This document shows positions 51,014 to 59,984 of a stretch of DNA of 64,000 nt, piece after piece. This stretch comes from Glycomyces albidus (GTDB taxonomy: Bacteria > Actinomycetota > Actinomycetes > Mycobacteriales > Micromonosporaceae). Every line of letters begins with the position of its first letter. Positions within the stretch are counted from its first letter, which is position 1. The position numbers and the translations under genes are program-made. Under the pieces are notes generated by a model. It had not been told where the DNA came from. It ran no database searches and saw only the letters and a program-made list of their open reading frames with translations. Where the stretch lies: NCBI RefSeq assembly GCF_009451885.1, contig NZ_WIAO01000024.1, forward strand, positions 27,372 to 91,371. The letters are read 5' to 3'.

Positions 51014-51373
51014 TTGCCCTCCGTGTTCGAAGACCCTGAAGGCTATATGCGCGACTTCCAGACGCGCATGTCCACAATGGTAGAACGCGCCTCGTCGCTG
51101 AGCGAGGCCATGGCGGGCGCCTCCGCCACGGCCGCCTCGCCCGACGGCGAGGTCGAGGTCACCGTCGGTGTCGGCGGCGCCCTCCAGGAACTCCGCCTCG
51201 GACCCGGCATCAGGCAGATGTCCGCGCAGTCCCTCGCCGAGATGATCAAGGCCGTCTACCGCGCGGCCGCCGACGACGCCGGCCGCAACGCCACCGGGGC
51301 GCTCGCCGAGGTGTTCGGCGAGGACAACGACCTCGTGCGCCAGGCCCGCGCCCGCGTCGAAGGAGAGGAGTGA
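51014..51373 (+). CDS. YbaB/EbfC-fold (EspL-like) protein
   Basis: 119 residues from the TTG at 51014 (AAAGG upstream); GTG at 50996 and 51023 are alternatives. A helix with YMRDFQTRMSTMVERASSLSEAM, then ATAASPDGEVEVTVGVGGALQELRLGP and a helical end. Same fold and gene order as 13248-13634, and the N-terminal helix (M-R-D-F-x-x-R-M) is also shared with the protein at 53481. In mycobacteria EspL, a YbaB-like protein, belongs to the ESX-1 espB/espC region. Likely a chaperone or regulator for the exported proteins next to it. Confidence 0.75.
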   Translation: MPSVFEDPEGYMRDFQTRMSTMVERASSLSEAMAGASATAASPDGEVEVTVGVGGALQELRLGPGIRQMSAQSLAEMIKAVYRAAADDAGRNATGALAEVFGEDNDLVRQARARVEGEE

Positions 51374-51375
51374 GC

Positions 51376-51699
51376 ATGGGCGACGGCTTCAACGTCCCCG
51401 ACCCCGCCGCATTCGAGACCCATGTGGACAACCTCGACTCCAAGGTGATCGGCCCCGTCACGCAGGCCTACGCCGCCGCCGAGGCCAAGGGCTCGGGCTC
51501 CATGCTCGACTTCGGCATCATCAACGCCCCGTTCGCGCTCGGCGCCATGGCGCTCGCCGCGGTCGCCGCGAACCTCATCGAGACCGCCCGCGAGGCCGCC
51601 AAGGAGGCGTCGGTGCGCGTCAAGTCCACCTGCGACGCCTACCAGGAGTGCGACTCCTCGGTCGCCGAGACCTTCAACGTCTACATCCGGGGGAACTAG
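51376..51699 (+). CDS. EspC-like ESX secretion-associated protein
   Basis: 107 residues from the ATG at 51376 (GGAGAGGAG upstream; GTG at 51370 is possible). Residue pattern NVPDPAAFETHVDNLDSKVIGPV, a hydrophobic middle (FALGAMALAAVAANLIETA) and a final CDAYQECDSSVAETFNVY, so it resembles the EspC-like gene of the first cassette. The Y-x3-D at CDAYQECD fits a type VII export signal. It overlaps the next gene by one base. Confidence 0.65.
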   Translation: MGDGFNVPDPAAFETHVDNLDSKVIGPVTQAYAAAEAKGSGSMLDFGIINAPFALGAMALAAVAANLIETAREAAKEASVRVKSTCDAYQECDSSVAETFNVYIRGN

Positions 51700-52784
51700 T
51701 GAACGACCTGATCGTCAACGACACCGCCGACGCCCCGCCGATGAGCGAGCTCGACGGCGCCCGAGCCCTCGCGAGCGCCCAAGACCTCATGAACTCCGAC
51801 AGCGGGCTCGAGTACGCGATGAACGGGACGGTCGCCGCGCTCGACCTCCTCGCGTTCGTCGCGAACCCGTTCAAGGAGTTCCTGATGGCCGGCGTCGGGT
51901 TCCTCATCGAGCACGTCGACTTCCTCAGAGAGCCGCTGGAGTGGGTGGCCGGGGACCCCGGCGCCATCAACGCCACCAAGGACACCTGGAACAACATCGC
52001 CGGCGTCCTCGACCAGGCCGGCGCGGACCTCCAGACCGAGGTCGCGTCCCTCTCCGACTGGCAGGGCGAGGCCGCCGACGCGTACCGGCAGATGGCGGCC
52101 GACTTCGGCTGCGCCATCCAGGGCGCGGGCACCGCCTCGAGCATCATGGGCAACTACATGATGGTCATGGGCATCTGGACCGCCGTCACCCGCGGCCTGA
52201 TCCTGGAGCTCATCTGCGACTTCGTCTCGCGCGCGATCATGTACGCCCTGGCCGCGCTGGCCTCGTCGTGGATCACGCTCGGCGGGTCGTTCGCGGCGAT
52301 GATCGGCGGGATCGTCGTCGACGCGATGAACGTCGGCGCGAAGATCATGAAGCACCTCACCAAGCTCGGCGACGCCATGCAGATGCTCGGCACCAGGTTC
52401 GCCAAGCTGAACGAGATCGTCGCCGACCTCGGCCGGGTCCTCTCGAAGTTCAGCGCCCACAAGCAGATCGACCTCGGCTTCGGCGCGCTCGGCAAGGGCA
52501 CCGGCCTGAAGTTCGACCAGCTCTCCAGCGCCATCAAGAACGACCTGCCGTTCCCCGGCAACGGCTTCCGCTCGAACTACCAGGGCGACAACGCGAAGGA
52601 CATCTTCGACGCCATGGGGAACCTGTGGGGCTCGGGCAAGCTGCCGACCTCGGGGATGACGAACGCCTACAACTTCGACGTGTTCGGCAAGGGGGCGCTC
52701 GGCGACATGCTCACGGGCTACCCGATGACCGGGTTCAAGAGCCTGCTGGGCGGCGTGCCGGGTGCGGTGCAGGACGGCGGGTGA
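51699..52784 (+). CDS. WXG-type protein with long C-terminus, ESX substrate-like
   Basis: 361 residues from a GTG that overlaps the previous stop (TAGTG). DWQGEAADAYRQM carries W121-x-G123 followed by AADAY, exactly as in the protein at 12220-12921 (WTGDAADAY). The upstream region also matches by eye (NPFKEFLMAGVGF, LREPLEWVAGDPG, NNIAGVLDQAGADL). Hydrophobic stretches lie at about 145-200. The C-terminal 150 residues are Gly/Asn/Phe-rich (LPFPGNGFRSNYQGDNAKDIF, MTNAYNFDVFGKGALGDM) with no known toxin motif. It may be a PPE/EspB-like secreted effector. Confidence 0.75.
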   Translation: MNDLIVNDTADAPPMSELDGARALASAQDLMNSDSGLEYAMNGTVAALDLLAFVANPFKEFLMAGVGFLIEHVDFLREPLEWVAGDPGAINATKDTWNNIAGVLDQAGADLQTEVASLSDWQGEAADAYRQMAADFGCAIQGAGTASSIMGNYMMVMGIWTAVTRGLILELICDFVSRAIMYALAALASSWITLGGSFAAMIGGIVVDAMNVGAKIMKHLTKLGDAMQMLGTRFAKLNEIVADLGRVLSKFSAHKQIDLGFGALGKGTGLKFDQLSSAIKNDLPFPGNGFRSNYQGDNAKDIFDAMGNLWGSGKLPTSGMTNAYNFDVFGKGALGDMLTGYPMTGFKSLLGGVPGAVQDGG

Positions 52785-53344
52785 GCGCACTCGAGGCCGG
52801 CGCGGTCGAGTTCGCGGTCGTGATCGGCGGGATCGTGCTGTGGCTGGCGGGGGTTGTGGCGGTGTTCTTCCGCGGGTTCGCGATTCCGGGCGTGAAGCTC
52901 GACGAGCTCAAGTTCGAGGTCGCCGAGCGGCGGGGGCTGTTCTCACAGCTCCCGCCCGACGACCTGCCGCGGACCCAGGCCGAGCTCCGGGAGCGAGTAG
53001 TGCGCAATGAAGTCGGTGCTCTCGCCTCGTCGATGGGGGAGGAGCGCCGCTTCATCGTCTGGAACGCGTGGCGGAGCGACCCGGAGTTCAAGGGCGAGGT
53101 CCGGCGCCGCCTGCGCGAGTACTACCCGCCGCGTCACACGTACGTCGCGCTGCTGCTCGGCGGGGTGTGGGCGGCGGTGTTCCTGATCGTCGAGCCGTTG
53201 CGGGACGCCCTCGTCCCCGACCAGGTCGCGGCGCTCACCGCGGTCTGGGTCCTGGTCGCGCCGTTGTGGATCGCGTTCGGGGCGCTGCTCGCGCTCGAAG
53301 GCGTCGCGGCCGCGGGCCGGCGGGCGCGCCGCAAGACGATGTGA
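52781..53344 (+). CDS. Membrane protein of the ESX-like cluster
   Basis: 187 residues, GTG overlapping the previous stop by 4 bp. One membrane helix at the N-terminus (FAVVIGGIVLWLAGVVAVFF) and two at the C-terminus (ALLLGGVWAAVFLIV and LTAVWVLVAPLWIAFGALLALEGV), with a charged middle (AERRGLFSQLPPDDLPRTQAELRERVVRNEVG) in between. No family is recognised. Translational coupling suggests a joint role with the WXG protein, for example as a partner or immunity-type protein in the membrane; that is inference. Confidence 0.7.
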   Translation: MSALEAGAVEFAVVIGGIVLWLAGVVAVFFRGFAIPGVKLDELKFEVAERRGLFSQLPPDDLPRTQAELRERVVRNEVGALASSMGEERRFIVWNAWRSDPEFKGEVRRRLREYYPPRHTYVALLLGGVWAAVFLIVEPLRDALVPDQVAALTAVWVLVAPLWIAFGALLALEGVAAAGRRARRKTM

Positions 53345-53480
53345 AACCGGTACGGAGCATAGGGAAGACCGTCATGCGGATTACCACTCTTGTTAACCCA
53401 CAACGCAATAGCATTGTCCAACCACTTCGCGGGGAAGCGGGCTCCGCTTCCGCAGGGCCGCGCGAGCACGAGGAGAGCAA

Positions 53481-53888
53481 GTGAGCGAGACCCCCGGACA
53501 GCCTGAACCGGCCGAGGAGTTCGATCTCGCGGCCTTCATGCGGGACTTCGAGAAGCGCATGACCTCGCTTCGGGGCGAGGCGCTTCCGGTCCGGAACCTG
53601 GTCGACGCGACCAGCGTCCGGATGGTCTCGGAGGGCGGGGAGGTGGCGGTGACGGCGAACATCGCGGGCGCCCTCGTGGACGTCGAGTTCCTGCCGCCGT
53701 CGGCGTCGCTGTCGGCCGTGGAGCAGGCCGCCCTGGTCGTCCAGACGTACGAGGAGGCCGCCGACGCCGCGCGCGAGCGCACCCACGACATCGTCGCCGG
53801 CTTCGTGGACCAGTCGGCCCGGACGCGTGAACTCGCCCGCCGGATGGTGGAAGAGGCCAAGGAGCGCCGGACCGACACCGAGCGATAG
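53481..53888 (+). CDS. Second YbaB/EbfC-like protein of the cluster
   Basis: 135 residues, GTG with GAGGAGAG upstream. A helix AAFMRDFEKRMTSLRGEAL, then VRMVSEGGEVAVTANIAGALVDVEFLPP and a helical tail. It resembles the YbaB-like protein at 51014 at the same positions (M-R-D-F-x-K/T-R-M). It lies 137 bp after the membrane protein gene. That gap is A/T rich and has its own promoter-like region, so this gene may start a separate unit. Confidence 0.7.
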   Translation: MSETPGQPEPAEEFDLAAFMRDFEKRMTSLRGEALPVRNLVDATSVRMVSEGGEVAVTANIAGALVDVEFLPPSASLSAVEQAALVVQTYEEAADAARERTHDIVAGFVDQSARTRELARRMVEEAKERRTDTER

Positions 53889-53938
53889 CGGCGGAATCCG
53901 CAGGCCCGCCAGGCGCATCGGCGCCCGGCGGCCCCGCG

Positions 53939-55003
53939 TCAGTCCCGCAGGAGCGGCAGCAGCCGCTCGCCCTGGCGCTTGATCTCCCGCAGGTACGGCG
54001 TGTCCGAGAGGACGAAGTGCGTGATGCCGAGCTCCTGGTAGCGCCGCAAGGACTTCGCCACGTCGTCGGCCGAGCCGACGAGCCAGGTGGTGCCCGCGCC
54101 GCCGCCGCCGAACCTGCCGGGAGCCGTGTAGAGGTTGTCGTCGAGGACCTCGCCGCGCGCGGCGAGGTCGAGCAGCCGCTGCTGTCCGACGGCGGTGCGG
54201 CGGTGGGCGTCGCGCAGGTACTCCTGGTTCCCTGCGGCCATCGTGGCGACCTTCGCCTCCGCCTCGGCCCACGCCTCCTCGGCCGTGTCGCGGACGAACG
54301 TGGTGATGCGCAGGCCGAACTCGAGCGGCGCGTGCTCGCGGCCGACCTCCTCGCTGAGCCGCTTCAGCCGCTCGATGCGCTCGCGCACGCCGTCGAGGGG
54401 CTCGCCCCAGAAGAGCTGGACGTCGGCTTCGGCGGCCGCGACCCGTTCGGCGGCTTCGGAGGCGCCGCCGAAGTACAGGGTCGGATGCCGGCGCGTGCCG
54501 CGCGCGACGGGCTTGAGCTCCAGGGACGAGTCGGCCACCGAGAAGTGCTCGCCGTCGTACGTGACGGCCTCCTCGGTCCACAGCCGCCGCACGATCTGCA
54601 TGAACTCCCTGGTGCGGGCGTAGCGGTGCGCCTGGTCGCCTTCGCTGTCGCCGTACGCGGCGAGGTGGTCCTGGCCGGAGACGATGTTCACCAGGACCCG
54701 GCCGCCGGTGAGGTGGTCGAGGGTGGCCGCGGCGGACGCGAAGTTCGCCGGCCGCCAGTAGCCGGGCCGGATCGCGATGAGCGGTTTGAACCTGGTCGTC
54801 CGGGCCGCGAGGGCGGTGGCGACCGTGAACGTGTCGGGCCGCCCCCAGCTCGTGCCGATGAGCGCGCCGCCCCAGCCGTGGTCTTCCAAAGCCTTCGCAT
54901 GGCCAGTGAGGGTCTCCAGGCTGTTGTGGCCCTCGACGGCGTCGTCGCCGCGGTGACCGGGGCGGGCCTGGTTGGGGATGTACCAGAGGTACTCGGCGCT
55001 CAT
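53939..55003 (-). CDS. LLM-class flavin-dependent monooxygenase (SsuD-like)
   Basis: 354 residues, AAGGAG site before the ATG. The barrel motifs of alkanesulfonate monooxygenase-type enzymes are visible: EYLWYIPN start, IAIRPGYWRPANFASAAATLDHLTGGRVLVNIVSGQ, HYARTREFMQIVRRLW, and PTLYFGGASEAAERVAA. FMNH2-dependent oxidation of a sulfonate or related compound is likely; the substrate is not proven. It is divergent from an aldo/keto reductase with an A/T-rich island between, so both may respond to the same signal. Confidence 0.88.
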   Translation of the reverse strand: MSAEYLWYIPNQARPGHRGDDAVEGHNSLETLTGHAKALEDHGWGGALIGTSWGRPDTFTVATALAARTTRFKPLIAIRPGYWRPANFASAAATLDHLTGGRVLVNIVSGQDHLAAYGDSEGDQAHRYARTREFMQIVRRLWTEEAVTYDGEHFSVADSSLELKPVARGTRRHPTLYFGGASEAAERVAAAEADVQLFWGEPLDGVRERIERLKRLSEEVGREHAPLEFGLRITTFVRDTAEEAWAEAEAKVATMAAGNQEYLRDAHRRTAVGQQRLLDLAARGEVLDDNLYTAPGRFGGGGAGTTWLVGSADDVAKSLRRYQELGITHFVLSDTPYLREIKRQGERLLPLLRD

Positions 55004-55024
55004 GTGCGGTCTCCTTGCGTAGCG

Positions 55025-55075
55025 CTCAGGTATTCCATTCAAGTATTCTATTTATCCTATCGATTTAGTATAGAT
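55025..55075. promoter_or_regulatory. A/T-rich divergent promoter island
   Basis: About 50 bp with roughly 70% A/T in a GC-rich genome, including TATTCTATTTATCC and a TTTAGTATAG -10-like segment. It lies between the LLM monooxygenase and the aldo/keto reductase, so it probably drives both. Confidence 0.5.
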
Positions 55076-55144
55076 TCGGCTCCGGCTACCATCCACCCCA
55101 TCGGCGGACCCCGTCCGCGAACGACGACCGAGAGGCGCGACCCC

Positions 55145-56176
55145 ATGTCACACGGCGCATTCGAGCGAACCCACGCCGCCGCCGAGGACCGCTACGAGCA
55201 CGTGCCCTACCGGCGCGCCGGACGCTCCGGCCTCGACCTGCCGGCGTTCGCCTTCGGGCTGTGGCAGAAGTTCGGCACCGACCACCCGTACGAGACGCAG
55301 CGCGCGATCGTCCTGCGCGCCTTCGACCTCGGCATCACCCACTTCGACAACGCCGACCGCTACGGGCCGCCGCACCGCGCCGCCCAGCAGGTCTTCGGCC
55401 GGATCCTCGCCACGGACCTCGCGCCGTACCGCGACGAACTCGTCCTCTCCACCAAGGCCGGCAACCCGATCGGCCCCAGCCCCTACCTCAAGGGCGGCTC
55501 GCGCAAGTCCCTGCTGAACTCGCTCGAGCACAGCCTCCGCGACCTCGGCACCGACTACGTCGATGTGTTCTACCACCACCGGCCCGACCCGGACACGCCC
55601 CTCGAGGAGACCACCGGGGCCCTCGCCGACGCCGTCCGCCAAGGCAAGGCCCTGTACGCCGGCGTCTCCAACTACAGCCCCGAGCAGGCGCACGAGGCCG
55701 CCGGACTGCTTCGCGCCCAAGGGGTCCCGCTCCTGGTCCACCAGCCGCGCTACTCGCTCTTCGACCGCGGCCCCGAACTGAACGGCCTCCTCGACACCGC
55801 GAAGGCCGACGGGTTCGGGCTCGTCGTCTACTCGCCGCTCGCCCAGGGGCTCCTGACCGACAAGTACCTCCAGGACATCCCGGCCGGTGCGCGCGCCGCG
55901 AACAGCGCGTTCCTCAAACCGGACGTCATCGACGCGACCTACCGCGAGCGCGCCGCCGCCCTGAACGGCATCGCGAAGGAGCGCGGCCAGTCGCTCGCGC
56001 AGCTCGCCCTCCAGTGGGTCCTGCGCCGGCCCGAGGTCACCTCCGCGCTCATCGGCGCCAGCTCCGTGTGGCAGCTCGACCACAACGTCAGGGCCCTCGA
56101 CTTCCCGCCGCTCACCGACGAGGAGCTCGAGCGCATCGACGAGCACGGCGTCCACGGCACCGGCCTGCGCCTCTAG
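55145..56176 (+). CDS. Aldo/keto reductase
   Basis: 343 residues. The family motifs are clear: THFDNADRYG with the catalytic Tyr, LSTKAGNP with the active-site Lys, VDVFYHHRPDPDTPLEETTGAL with the His, VYSPLAQGLLTDKYL, and SALIGASSVWQLDHNV near the C-terminal NADP loop. It resembles the YghZ/MgrA (AKR14) group that reduces glyceraldehyde-3-phosphate or methylglyoxal. Its substrate is not shown. It probably shares a promoter island with the LLM gene. Confidence 0.93.
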   Translation: MSHGAFERTHAAAEDRYEHVPYRRAGRSGLDLPAFAFGLWQKFGTDHPYETQRAIVLRAFDLGITHFDNADRYGPPHRAAQQVFGRILATDLAPYRDELVLSTKAGNPIGPSPYLKGGSRKSLLNSLEHSLRDLGTDYVDVFYHHRPDPDTPLEETTGALADAVRQGKALYAGVSNYSPEQAHEAAGLLRAQGVPLLVHQPRYSLFDRGPELNGLLDTAKADGFGLVVYSPLAQGLLTDKYLQDIPAGARAANSAFLKPDVIDATYRERAAALNGIAKERGQSLAQLALQWVLRRPEVTSALIGASSVWQLDHNVRALDFPPLTDEELERIDEHGVHGTGLRL

Positions 56177-56339
56177 GCCGCGTTCGAGAGGCCTCCGGTT
56201 GAGTCTGTTGTGCTGCAACAAGGTTCATCGGAGGCTTCAATCGTCGAGCGTGACAGCACGCAGGGACTTGACCGATCGCGGAGTGTCTCGCTTTCCGGCG
56301 GCTTTCGTCGGCTATGGCCTCGCCCTCCGCTCCCCGCCC

Positions 56340-56700
56340 CGGCCGGGACGATGGAGTCCGGTGTCGGCTCGGTTGCGCGTCGCCGCTCCGCGCAGGTTGC
56401 GGTCAGGGTGGCAGCGACGAAGGGGGTGGGAGTCGGTGGTGGCCTTGATGGCGTGTTGAGGGTGCGTGCGGGTGCGGGTCAGGGCGGCGGCGACGAAGGG
56501 TGGGGGTCAGTGCAGGCTCGGTTGCGTGTTGCTGGTTCGCGCGGGTTGAGGTCAGAGCGGCAGCGACGAGGAGGCGGCAGTCGGTGCGGGCTCGGTGGCG
56601 CGTTCGCGGTTCGTGCAGGTCGGGGTCAGAGCGGGCGACGAGGGGGTGTCGGCTGGGCGAGTGTTCGAGGCTCGGGCCGGGGCCGGTTGCGCTCGCCCCG
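56340..56700. repeat. About 74-bp imperfect tandem repeat, four copies
   Basis: The anchor GTCAG(G/A)G recurs at about 56402, 56478, 56551 and 56625 (periods 76, 73 and 74). Each time GGC(A/G)GCGACGA(A/G)G follows and a CTCGGTTGCG-like segment precedes. The varying period is not a multiple of three, which speaks against coding. Confidence 0.75.
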
Positions 56701-57232
56701 GGTTCGGGGTCGGCCATATCGGTTGGGCCGCTTGGCGACTGGTGTTCGAATGTGAGTGTTCTGTGCGCGTGTGGGTGATGACGGTGTCGCACAGGGGTGC
56801 GAGAATGGGGGTACGCACAGGGACAGGGAGTTCGGTGCAGGTGCAGGGCGGTGCAAGCAGACTGAGACAAGCCTCTGGCCGGCCGGTAGACCACACTGAC
56901 TTCGAGGCAGGGCCCCCGACGCAAGCGGTCGGAACCGGGTCGATCTCATCCCTCACTGCGATCGGGACCCGCAGCAGTCAACCGGCCCCACCCCATGGAG
57001 GGGGTGGGGAGGTGATCGGGCGGGGGATCGACCGGTCGGGATCACCCCGCCGGCGGCAGTGCTCCAACGAGGCACAAGACCGGACCACCACGGGAGACGA
57101 CAACACTTGCAAGCACACGACAGGATGACTCGGTGCTGCGGCCTGCGCGATAGCGCCCGGCCGGGGCATGAGCGAGTACCAGCCGATGTCGCTGCTGCAC
57201 ACCACAACTCAACAGAGGATACGCCAAGGAGC

Positions 57233-57366
57233 GCCGCAGGAGTGCGCACCGATCTGGCGAGAAGCCAAGGGAAGCGTCGCGCGAGCGTGCGCTCGGACGC
57301 AGCCGGACCGCCACAGGAGTGCGCACCGATCTGGCGAGAGGCGGGGAAGCGACGCGCGAGTGTGCG
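57233..57366. repeat. About 58-bp direct repeat, two copies 77 bp apart
   Basis: GCCGCAGGAGTGCGCACCGA at 57233 and GCCACAGGAGTGCGCACCGA at 57310 begin two copies that continue with TCTGGCGAGA, a variable stretch, GGAAGCG and GCGCGAG. About 85% identical by eye, with small indels. Confidence 0.75.
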
Positions 57367-57918
57367 CGCAGGCCGCACCGGTCCACCACCGGTGCTGAAG
57401 GGACCGGGGCCCGGAGCGATCGGAGCCGATGGTGCCGCAGTGCGTTGCGGCTGGCGAATCGGCGTCCGCCGGGGCCGGCTCGGTGTGCAGCGGAGCTGGA
57501 TGGGTGGCGGATCCGAGGCGGGGCCGAAGTGGGCCTGGGTCCGTGCGGAAGCTGGTGCGCGAGCGCGCTTCGAAGCGCTGAGGCCGAACCGCCTCACTTG
57601 CCGAAGCGGCAGGGGCCGAGCAGGATCGGGTCCCGAGCTTCCCGGGGGAGCTGGGGGCCGGGGCGGCCGTGGTTGACCTGGGCCGGTTCGGTGGCGGTGG
57701 ATCGGCTGCACCAACGCGGACGGACCGGGCGGCGGAGCGCAGCGTCGGAGTTGCAGGATGGCGCATGCGCGGTCCTGGCGTTGCGGTGCTGGAAGTGCCT
57801 CTGGCCTGGTGTGAAGCGGTGCCGGGCGGCCGGGCGGCCGGGGCCGGGCATGCATCGCCGAGCCGGGTCACTCCCGGCCACATCGGGCCCGAGCTGATCG
57901 GACGGGCGTGAGGGAGCC

Positions 57919-58470
57919 ATCGGCGCGTGTTCGGACCTCGACCGGATCGCGACCCGGCCACCGGAGTGCACGCTCACCGCGCACTCGTCCGCTTGTCGCT
58001 GCCGGGTTGAACACCGACCACGACGAGGCCAGGGCGTGACCAGGTACCGGTTCGCAGGCCATTGATAAGGTTCGACGCCAGCTGAAGCGGACCCGGCCAG
58101 GGCAACACGCCTCGGTGCGCGCGGCTCGCCCCGCCCTCGGTGCCTTTTATGGACCCGGTGCTGATCGCGACCCGAACCCTGAACGCACCCGCACCACGCA
58201 CCCACCGCTCGTCGCCGCCTGATCGAACACCGGACCCGACCAGACCCGGACGTGACCAGGTACCGGTCCGCAGGCCACCGATGAGGTTCGACTCGGGCCG
58301 AAGCGGACCGGGCCACGGCAACACGCCTTCGGTGCGTGCCGCTCATCCCGTCATCGGCGCCTTTGCGGACCTGGTACGGATCGCGACCCGAGGCCCGGAT
58401 CGCACCGAAACCGCGCACGCATCCGGTCGTCGCTGCCTGAACGAACACCGGACCCGACGCGACCAGATAC
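57919..58470. repeat. About 217-bp tandem repeat, 2.5 copies
   Basis: Copies start near 57919, 58136 and 58352 (periods 217 and 216). Shared anchors are GATCGCGACCC (57945, 58163, 58379), GTGACCAGGTACCGGT (58036, 58252), and GGCAACACGCC. Copies 1 and 2 are about 75-80% alike by eye. Copy 3 is cut at about 58470. One minus-strand frame stays open across the repeats and shows a 72-residue period, but it has no family. Confidence 0.8.
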
Positions 58471-58714
58471 GACGAACTCGTCGTCGGCTACCTCGCCACC
58501 GTCCACGTCGCCACCATCAGCAACTGACTCCACGACATCTCAAACGCGGCCCTAGCCGCATCCGCTCGGATCCGGTTCGCGCTGAAGGACGAAGCCCACC
58601 CCGGGCCGGGGTGAGAACGGCCTCAATGGAGTCGCGCCCTTGATCGACTTCGGCGGGCGTGCGAGGATGCGCATGCGAGAACCCCCAACTCCCTCCCCTG
58701 GAAGGACTCGTCCC

Positions 58715-59917
58715 GTGCGACGCGTATCCCGTCTGGTCGTCCCCGTCAACGCCGCCATGCAGTCCTCGATGCGGCGCCAGACCGCCGATGTCGACTCGTA
58801 CTTCGACAAGCTGGTCCGCCAGGCCGAGCGCGACTCCGGGGGCAGCGCCGTCGGCGACGAGCAGTTCCTCGAGGAGTACCGGTTCCTGCTGCGGCAGGTC
58901 GCGAAGGTCCGCACGATCTCGCCGCTGGGCTGGGCCGGGTTCTCCTCCGACCTCAAGGGGCGCATGACGAACCGCTTCCGGGTGCGGCGCCTCGTCGCCG
59001 AGCACCCGGAGATCCTCGACGAGCCGATCGAGCGGCCGATCGTCGTCACCGGCATGCCCCGCACGGCGACGACCCTGGCGCACAAGATCTTCGCCTACCA
59101 CGAGGGCAACCGGGCCCCGCTGATGTGGGAGCTCCAGGCCACCGACCGGGCCGACGTCGACCCGAAGATCCGCAAGCGCCGCATCAACGTCGCCCGCCAG
59201 TCGGCCCGCTTCGGGCACTTCTTCTCGCCGGTGCTCCCGGAGATCCACGCGATGGAGCCCGAGTCCCCCGAGGAGTGCGTGTTCGCTCTCCCGCACGGCC
59301 GCAACCACCTCGTCACCTTCCGGATGCCGGCCTACCGGGCCTGGCTCGACGAGCACGACTTCGAGGCGGACTACCGGTACTACCGCCAGGTGCTCCAGGT
59401 CCTGCAGTTCGGCGCCGCGCGCCGCCGCTGGGTTCTCAAGTCCCCGTACCACATCGAGAACCTCGGCGTCCTGATGAAGGTCTTCCCGGACGCCCAGATC
59501 GTGTGGACGCACCGCGACCCGAACACCGTCATGGGCTCCTGGTGCTCGCTCATGGAGACCGGCGTGGCCATCTGCAACCGCGAGTACGACCCGCACCAGA
59601 TCGGTCGGGACTGGCTCGAGATGCTCTCGCGCATGGTCGAACGCGGCCGCGACGTCCGCACCGCCCTCGCCCGGGACCGGGTCGTCGACGTCTCGTACCA
59701 CCAGCTCACCGCCAACCCGTACGACGAGCTGCCGGGCATCTTCCGCCGCCTCGGCATGGACTTCACCCCGCGCGACGAGCAGAACCTCGCCGACGTCCTC
59801 GCCCGCCCCGGCATGAAGCGCGGCCACGAGTACAGCCTCGGCCACTACGGCCTCGACCCGGACATGATCGACAAGGCGTTCGGCGACTACGTCCGCATGG
59901 TCCACGCCATGCGCTGA
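58715..59917 (+). CDS. Sulfotransferase family protein
   Basis: 400 residues from the GTG at 58715, chosen for GGAAGGA 9 nt upstream. The PAPS-binding loop is VVTGMPRTATTLAHKIF near 115-130, and the 3'-phosphate part is WVLKSPYHIENLGVLMKVFPDAQIVWTHRDPNTVMGS, with the Arg and Ser contacts. Typical of Stf0-like or Sulfotransfer_3 enzymes that sulfate lipids or small hydroxyl compounds. The acceptor is unknown. It is followed 67 bp later by a sulfite-oxidase-like gene. Confidence 0.88.
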   Translation: MRRVSRLVVPVNAAMQSSMRRQTADVDSYFDKLVRQAERDSGGSAVGDEQFLEEYRFLLRQVAKVRTISPLGWAGFSSDLKGRMTNRFRVRRLVAEHPEILDEPIERPIVVTGMPRTATTLAHKIFAYHEGNRAPLMWELQATDRADVDPKIRKRRINVARQSARFGHFFSPVLPEIHAMEPESPEECVFALPHGRNHLVTFRMPAYRAWLDEHDFEADYRYYRQVLQVLQFGAARRRWVLKSPYHIENLGVLMKVFPDAQIVWTHRDPNTVMGSWCSLMETGVAICNREYDPHQIGRDWLEMLSRMVERGRDVRTALARDRVVDVSYHQLTANPYDELPGIFRRLGMDFTPRDEQNLADVLARPGMKRGHEYSLGHYGLDPDMIDKAFGDYVRMVHAMR

Positions 59918-59984
59918 CCGGTCCGGAGGCCCCCGCCGCTGCTGCGGCCTACGATTGCAGCCTGAGGCGGCACGGGGAGGCGGC

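Larger units (their letters stand above)
56177..58714. other. 2.5-kb repeat-rich region without a supported gene
   Basis: No frame has plausible domain content. The open frames (Arg/Pro/His/Ser-rich on the minus strand, Gly/Arg-rich on the plus strand) look like random high-GC translations. The region holds three repeat families (56340-56700, 57233-57366, 57919-58470). Elsewhere gaps rarely exceed 400 bp, so this stretch is exceptional. The last part, 58640-58714, precedes the sulfotransferase start. Confidence 0.7.

Noticed and set aside
56403..58448. Minus-strand frames in the repeat region (His/Pro/Arg-rich)
   Set aside because: No start signal, no family and repeat periods that break the frame in the first array. 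Kept as repeats, not genes, although the 217-bp array is noted as a possible exception.
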